This document shows, piece after piece, positions 40,803-47,383 of a stretch of DNA of 47,383 bases. Position 1 is the stretch's first letter. Every line of letters begins with the position of its first letter. A model generated the notes under the pieces. That model had not been told where the DNA came from. It saw nothing but the letters and a program-made list of their open reading frames with translations, and ran no database searches. Source of the stretch: Rhodocyclaceae bacterium (lineage in GTDB: Bacteria > Pseudomonadota > Gammaproteobacteria > Burkholderiales > Rhodocyclaceae); NCBI GenBank assembly GCA_018261935.1, contig JAGTRP010000032.1, forward strand, positions 1-47,383, written 5' to 3'. Made by a program: the position numbers and the translations under genes.

Positions 40803-42425
40803 ATGGCCCAATTGGTTGAAGTGAAAGTTCCCGACATCGGCGACTTCTCCGATGTCCCCGTCATCGACCTGTTCGTGAAGCCCGGCGACACCATCAAGGT
40901 GGACGACCCCATCGCCACCCTGGAGTCCGACAAGGCCACCATGGACGTGCCGTCCTCCGTGGCCGGCGTGGTCAAGGAAGTCCTGATCAAGGTCGGCGAC
41001 AAGGTGAGCGAAGGGAAGGTGATGATCAAGGTGGAGAGCGGTGCCGAGGCTGCCGCCCCGGCGCCCCAGCCCGCCGCCGCAGCACCGGCTGCAGCCGCTC
41101 CTGCCCCTGCCCCGGCGCCGGCCCCCGCGGCCGCCCCGGCCGGCGGCGTCGTCGAAGTGAAGGTGCCGGACATCGGCGATTTCTCCGACGTGCCGGTGAT
41201 CGACCTGTTCGTGAAGCCCGGCGACACCATCAAGGTGGATGACGCCATCGCCACCCTGGAGTCCGACAAGGCCACCATGGACGTCCCCTCCTCCGCCGCC
41301 GGCGTGGTCAAGGAAGTCCTGGTCAAGGTCGGCGACAAGGTGAGCGAAGGCAAGGTGCTGATCAAGGTGGAAAGCAGCGGCGCTGCCGCGGCAGCGCCCC
41401 AACCGGCCGCCCCGGCGCCGGCTCCCGAGCCGGCCCAGCGGCCCGACACCCCGGTAGTCCCCACCGCCCAGGCCCCGGCTGCCGCTCCCGCGCCGGCCCT
41501 ACCCCTGGGCGCCAAGGTCCATGCCTCGCCCTCCGTCCGGGCCTACGCCCGGGAACTGGGCGCCGACCTCAACCGGGTGCGGGCCACCGGCCCCAAGAAC
41601 CGCATCCTCCGGGAGGACATCACCGCCTACGTGAAGAGCGTCATGTCCGGCGCTGCTGCCGCCCCGGCGGCGACGGGCGCAACCGGCGGCGGCCTCGACC
41701 TGCTGCCGTGGCCGCGCATCGACTTCAGCAAGTTCGGTCCCATCGAGACCCAGCCCCTGTCCCGGATCAAGAAGATTTCCGGCCAGAACCTCTCCCGCAA
41801 CTGGGTGATGATCCCCGCCGTGACCTACCACGAGGATGCCGACATCACCGACCTGGAAGCCTTCCGGGTCCAGCTCAACAAGGAGAACGAGAAGTCCGGC
41901 GCCAAGGTCACCATGCTGGCCTTCCTGGTCAAGGCCTGCGTCAAGGCCATGCAGAAGTTCCCGGAGTTCAACTCGTCCCTGGACGGCGACAACCTGGTGC
42001 TGAAGAAGTACTTCAACATCGGTTTCGCCGCCGACACTCCCAACGGCCTGGTGGTGCCGGTGGTGAAGAACGCCGACCAGAAGACGGTGATGGAAATCGC
42101 CAAGGAAACCGGCGAACTGGCCAAGCTCGCCCGGGACGGCAAGCTGAAGCCCGCCGACATGCAGGGCGCCTGCTTCACCATTTCCAGCCTGGGCGGCATC
42201 GGCGGCACCTACTTCGCCCCCATCATCAATGCGCCGGAAGTGGCCATCCTCGGGGTGAACAAGTCGTCCATGAAGCCGGTGTGGGACGGCAAGCAGTTCG
42301 TGCCGCGCCTCACCCTGCCCCTGTCCCTGACCGCCGACCACCGGGTCATCGACGGCGCCCTCGCCACCCGCTTCAACGTCTATGTCGCCCAGCTCCTGGC
42401 CGACATGCGGCGGATGATCGTCTAA
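40803..42425 (+). CDS. aceF: Dihydrolipoamide acetyltransferase (E2) with two lipoyl domains
   Basis: 540 residues. Two lipoyl domains (about 2-80 and 115-195) carry lysines to be lipoylated at Lys44 and Lys156, both in ESDKATMDVPSS. Ala/Pro-rich swinging linkers follow each. A peripheral-subunit-binding domain (about 238-280; ASPSVRAYARELGADLNRVR) precedes the catalytic domain (about 300-540) with the active-site LTADHRVIDGALATRF. It transfers the acetyl group to CoA. The two lipoyl domains are almost identical to each other and to that of the downstream lpd gene, at DNA level too. Confidence 0.97.
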   Translation: MAQLVEVKVPDIGDFSDVPVIDLFVKPGDTIKVDDPIATLESDKATMDVPSSVAGVVKEVLIKVGDKVSEGKVMIKVESGAEAAAPAPQPAAAAPAAAAPAPAPAPAPAAAPAGGVVEVKVPDIGDFSDVPVIDLFVKPGDTIKVDDAIATLESDKATMDVPSSAAGVVKEVLVKVGDKVSEGKVLIKVESSGAAAAAPQPAAPAPAPEPAQRPDTPVVPTAQAPAAAPAPALPLGAKVHASPSVRAYARELGADLNRVRATGPKNRILREDITAYVKSVMSGAAAAPAATGATGGGLDLLPWPRIDFSKFGPIETQPLSRIKKISGQNLSRNWVMIPAVTYHEDADITDLEAFRVQLNKENEKSGAKVTMLAFLVKACVKAMQKFPEFNSSLDGDNLVLKKYFNIGFAADTPNGLVVPVVKNADQKTVMEIAKETGELAKLARDGKLKPADMQGACFTISSLGGIGGTYFAPIINAPEVAILGVNKSSMKPVWDGKQFVPRLTLPLSLTADHRVIDGALATRFNVYVAQLLADMRRMIV

Positions 42426-42437
42426 GGGGACAACGGA

Positions 42438-44213
<1,776 letters not shown>

Positions 44214-44245
44214 AGTCTTCTACCCTGCGCCTTTTGGCGTTTTAT

Positions 44246-44278
44246 CGGGCGACGGCATGGCCGTCGCCCGTTTTTTTT
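44246..44278 (+). terminator. Rho-independent terminator of aceE-aceF-lpdA
   Basis: A perfect 11-bp GC-rich stem CGGGCGACGGC (44246-44256) / GCCGTCGCCCG (44260-44270) with a 3-nt loop is followed by eight T. Confidence 0.95.
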
Positions 44279-44306
44279 GCCCCGGCAAAAGAATCCGGCC
44301 CACGGG

Positions 44307-44450
44307 CTACTCGCCCTTGCGCCAGTCCCGCAGGGTTTCCTTGGGCGGGGGTGGCGGCGCCCGGCCGGAATCCCGGTCCCGCAGGAGGGGGATGGCCGCC
44401 CCCAGGACCAGGACGATGCATATGCCCAAGGCAATCCAGACTTCACTCAT
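44307..44450 (-). CDS. Small single-span membrane protein (47 aa)
   Basis: MSEVWIALGICIVLVLGAAI forms one membrane helix at about 4-23, followed by a short Arg/Asp stretch, five prolines and KETLRDWRKGE. GGAG precedes the ATG at 44448-44450 by about 8 bases. Ribosome site, membrane helix and clean stop suggest a real gene. The family is not recognised. It diverges from the large kinase gene at 44579. Confidence 0.6.
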   Translation of the reverse strand: MSEVWIALGICIVLVLGAAIPLLRDRDSGRAPPPPPKETLRDWRKGE

Positions 44451-44578
44451 TCCATTTCTCCATTCCAGCCGGGCGTAGGCGCCCCCCCGAGTATCCTTCA
44501 ACTTATTGCTTTTTCACAAAAAAGCCGGCTATGCCATGGCTATAATCGACGCTTTCCCCTGGGCCTTTCCCACCTGCC

Positions 44579-47383
44579 ATGAAAAATTCTTCCCACCGCA
44601 AGGCGGGTCGTTTCCCTACTGTCCCCGCATCCAGGGTCACGCCATCGACCTTTCTCCGGTGGTTATGGACAGGCAATGTGCTGGCCATATCCCTTCTGGT
44701 CGTCCTGATCGGCCTGATGCTGCACGAGGACAGGGCAATCTATCGGGAACGGGCGGTTTTGACCACCCGGAACCTGGCCCAGGTACTGCAGCACAATATT
44801 GGCGCCCTGATCGCCAAGACCGATGTTTCCCTGCAGACCATCGCCCATGAGGTGGACAGGCAGGCTGCCCGCGGTGGCCTGGACGGGAGGGCCCTCGACA
44901 ATATCCTGGCGCAGCAAAAGGCCCTGCTGCCCGAACTGGCCTTCATGCGCATCGCCGATGCCAGCGGAAACATTCGCTACGGCCTGGTAGGCATGCCCTC
45001 GCCCCCGATCGTCGTAGCCGACCGCGGATATTTCATCGATGCCCGGCAAAACGCCGATGCCGGGCTCGTCATCGATGGGCCAATGACATCCAAGATCACT
45101 GGCCGTTGGGTGGTTGTCCTGTCCCGGCGCCTCAACCTGCCGGACGGCAGTTTCATGGGCGTCGTCTATGCCGGCATCGAGATCGGGCATTTCCAGGAAC
45201 TCTTCTCAAGCATGGATCTGGGCACCGGTTCCGCCATCGCCCTGTACACGGGGGATCAGCGCCTCGTCACCCGTTATCCGGCCATCCCGGAATCCTTGGC
45301 GGCCATCGGCACCGCGACAGTTCAGCCCGCCCTCCAAGCGAGCGGCACCGCCAACCCGGCCGAAGACAGCTGCGCCGCCAGCGCCGAGGGCCACGGCGAA
45401 TGCGTCGCCAGCCATTTCGCCATCAGCAGCTACCCTCTTTCCATCATAGTCACCCTGACGGACGAGAACTACCTCGCCCCCTGGCGGGCGGAAGTGGTCA
45501 GGATGGCAGCCCTGAGCAGCCTGCTCATCCTGGGGCTGCTGCTGGGGTCGTGGACGGCGTACCGGCTCTGGCACCGCCAGCGGCTGGCCGCCGAGTCGCT
45601 GCGGGAGAGCGACGAGCGCTTCCGCCTCATGGTGGAGAGCGTGCGGGACTACGCGGTCTTCATGCTGGACGCCGGAGGCCGGGTGGCTACCTGGAACGAG
45701 GGAGCACGCCGGCTCACCGGCTACCCGACGGAGGAAATCGTCGGCCGGCCCCTGGCCAGCCTCTACCCGGCCGGCAAGGAGAATGGAGAGGAAGCGGCCA
45801 ACGTCCTGCGGCAGGCGGAAGCCGAGCCGAGTTGCAGCAGCGAGGGCTGGCGGCTGCGCAAGGACGGCGGCCTGTTCCGGGCCAACACGGTGGTCACGGC
45901 CGTACGGGACGAAGCCGGCCGACTGCGGGGCTTCACGGTCATCCTCCAGGACGTCACCGACCAGCGCCTGGCCGAACAGGCGGCCAGGAAGGCGAACGCC
46001 CTGCTGCTGGAGGCGGTGGAAAGCGTCGCCCTGGGCTTCACCATCTACGACCCCGACGACCGGCTGGTCATCTGCAACGAGGCCTATCGCGACTTCTACC
46101 GCACCAGCCGCGACATGATCGTACCCGGCGTCCGGTTCGAGGATCTGGTGCGCTACGGCGCGGAACGGGGGCAATACCCGGAGGCGGCCGGCGAGATGGA
46201 GGCCTGGGTCCGGGAGCGGGTGCGAACCCACCAGTCGGCCGACGGCAGCCCCCAGGAACAGCGCCTGGACGACGGCCGCCACCTCCTCATCGTCGAATAC
46301 CGGACCCCGAGCGGCCACATCGTCAGCAACCGCCTGGACATCACCGAACTCCACCGCCACCGGCATCAGCTGGAACAGTTGGTGGAGGCCCGCACCGCCG
46401 AACTGCGGGCCTCCATGGCCCTGTTGCGGGAAAGCGAGGAACGCTTCCGTTCCGCCTTCGAGCAGGCGGCGGTGGGACTCGCCCATGTCTCCCTGACCGG
46501 CGCCTGGCTGCGGGTGAACGAAAAGCTGTGCGCCATCGTCGGCTACAGCAGGGACGAGCTGCTGGGCCTCAATATCCGCGACGTCACCTACCCCGGCGAC
46601 CTGGAAGCATGCATCGAAGGGGCGAAAAAGGTTTATTCCGGGGCCCAGCCGAGCTTCTCCCTGGAAAAGCGCTACCGGCGCAAGGAGGGTTCCTTCATCT
46701 GGGTGAATCTGCGCATTTCCCTGGTGCGTACGGCGGCCGGAAAGCCGGACTATTTCATGGCCGTGGCGGAGGACATCCAGCGCCGCAAGGAAACGGAGCT
46801 GGCCCTGGCGGAAGAGCGCCAGGCCAACCAGAAATTCCAGGACTCCTACCAGCGGCAGCTGGAGCAGCAGGTGGCGGAACGGACCGCCGAACTGGTGGCC
46901 GCCAACCGGGAATTGCAGGGTTTCACCTACGCCGCCTCCCACGACCTGAAGGCCCCCCTGGGCCGCATCAACAGCTTCAGCGCCCTGCTGGAGCGCAATT
47001 ACCGCGAGCACCTGGAAGGCGACGGGCTCCTCTTCCTGGATTTCATCCGCAGGAACGCCACTCGCATGGCGACGCTCATCGACGACTTGCTGGCCCACGC
47101 CCAGATCGAGCAGAAAATTCTCACCCCCCAGCCCCTGGACCTGGAAGAGGCTGTCCGGCGCGCCCTCAAGGAGAGGGAGGAGGAAATCCGGCAGGGCGGC
47201 GCCCTGATCCATGTCGACCTGCCCCCGTCCACGGTCCTGGCCAGTGCCCATGGCCTGGCCCAGGTGCTGCGGAACCTCCTGGAAAACGCCCTCAAGTACT
47301 CGGCCCAGGCGAATCCGCCGGTGATCGAGATCGGCGGCCAGCCGGAGGGCGGCCGCTATCGCCTGTGGGTGCGGGACAACGGC
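44579..47383 (+). CDS. Multi-PAS membrane sensor histidine kinase (3' end beyond the window)
   Basis: 935 codons are visible and the frame is open at the edge. Membrane helix 1 (about 29-50) and helix 2 (about 303-325) flank a Cache-type periplasmic sensor (GYFIDARQNADAGLVIDGPM, GSFMGVVYAGIEIGHFQELF). Three PAS domains follow: about 335-460 (RFRLMVESVRDYAVFMLDAG), 470-590 (ESVALGFTIYDPDDRLVICN) and 620-745 (RFRSAFEQAAVGLAHVSLTG). Coiled coils lie between them. HisKA has phospho-acceptor His788 (YAASHDLKAPLGRINSFS). The ATPase domain begins with NLLENALKYSAQ and is cut at VRDNG. Partner regulator not visible. A TATAAT at 44540-44545 may be its -10 box. Confidence 0.92.
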   Translation, partial: MKNSSHRKAGRFPTVPASRVTPSTFLRWLWTGNVLAISLLVVLIGLMLHEDRAIYRERAVLTTRNLAQVLQHNIGALIAKTDVSLQTIAHEVDRQAARGGLDGRALDNILAQQKALLPELAFMRIADASGNIRYGLVGMPSPPIVVADRGYFIDARQNADAGLVIDGPMTSKITGRWVVVLSRRLNLPDGSFMGVVYAGIEIGHFQELFSSMDLGTGSAIALYTGDQRLVTRYPAIPESLAAIGTATVQPALQASGTANPAEDSCAASAEGHGECVASHFAISSYPLSIIVTLTDENYLAPWRAEVVRMAALSSLLILGLLLGSWTAYRLWHRQRLAAESLRESDERFRLMVESVRDYAVFMLDAGGRVATWNEGARRLTGYPTEEIVGRPLASLYPAGKENGEEAANVLRQAEAEPSCSSEGWRLRKDGGLFRANTVVTAVRDEAGRLRGFTVILQDVTDQRLAEQAARKANALLLEAVESVALGFTIYDPDDRLVICNEAYRDFYRTSRDMIVPGVRFEDLVRYGAERGQYPEAAGEMEAWVRERVRTHQSADGSPQEQRLDDGRHLLIVEYRTPSGHIVSNRLDITELHRHRHQLEQLVEARTAELRASMALLRESEERFRSAFEQAAVGLAHVSLTGAWLRVNEKLCAIVGYSRDELLGLNIRDVTYPGDLEACIEGAKKVYSGAQPSFSLEKRYRRKEGSFIWVNLRISLVRTAAGKPDYFMAVAEDIQRRKETELALAEERQANQKFQDSYQRQLEQQVAERTAELVAANRELQGFTYAASHDLKAPLGRINSFSALLERNYREHLEGDGLLFLDFIRRNATRMATLIDDLLAHAQIEQKILTPQPLDLEEAVRRALKEREEEIRQGGALIHVDLPPSTVLASAHGLAQVLRNLLENALKYSAQANPPVIEIGGQPEGGRYRLWVRDNG

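Noticed and set aside
38030-41515. Long minus-strand frame antisense to aceE and aceF
   Set aside because: The plus-strand genes are certain; the antisense product is compositionally biased and matches no family.

Overview
The window is GC-rich, gene-dense bacterial chromosome. Its gene set points to a betaproteobacterium, most likely of the Rhodocyclales (Azospira/Dechloromonas-like): homodimeric aceE, an aceF with two lipoyl domains, a lipoyl-bearing lpd, iorAB, phasin, a yybP-ykoY riboswitch and many c-di-GMP and PAS sensor proteins. The genus assignment is inference from gene content.

Layout. 1-1929: two minus-strand chemoreceptor-type genes, the first cut by the window edge. 2172-5558: a small, compositionally different islet between tRNA-Ala(CGC) and tRNA-Tyr(GTA). 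It holds a DUF1778/GNAT toxin-antitoxin pair, a truncated hsdM, a hypothetical gene, a GIY-YIG protein, a VF530-type protein and an orphan gene tail. 5646-8885: a GAF-GGDEF cyclase and a Kef-type antiporter. 9074-21364: a seven-gene chemosensory operon with the components of a Wsp-like system (CheW, CheR-TPR, CheW, MCP with four PAS domains, CheA-REC, CheB). Its last gene is a REC-GAF-PAS-GGDEF*-EAL-REC protein whose GGDEF motif is destroyed and whose EAL motif is intact. 21384-23104: a manganese riboswitch followed by an MneA-type exporter and a CDF efflux protein. 23203-29849: an EF-hand protein, a NarX-type kinase convergent with a LuxR-type regulator, a phasin, and a hybrid kinase/REC-PAS-GGDEF pair. 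30003-33589: folD-purE-purK-sua5. 33673-37841: iorA-iorB followed by a TPR/glycosyltransferase-like gene. 38111-44213: the pyruvate dehydrogenase operon aceE-aceF-lpd with a strong terminator. 44307-47383: a 47-residue membrane peptide and a partial multi-PAS histidine kinase.

How the genes work together. The main theme is signalling: three complete c-di-GMP enzymes, one full chemosensory array, four kinases and several receivers lie within 45 kb. The strongest candidate for something new is the chemosensory operon. In classical Wsp the CheA phosphorylates a diguanylate cyclase (WspR). Here the gene in the output position is predicted to degrade c-di-GMP, so the sign of the output would be reversed. 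Its receptor also carries four PAS copies in exact 372-bp register. A second unusual feature is a structured 100-bp REP-like element present twice. One copy is intergenic inside a larger palindrome; the other is read through as the last ~33 codons before the C-terminal five of sua5.
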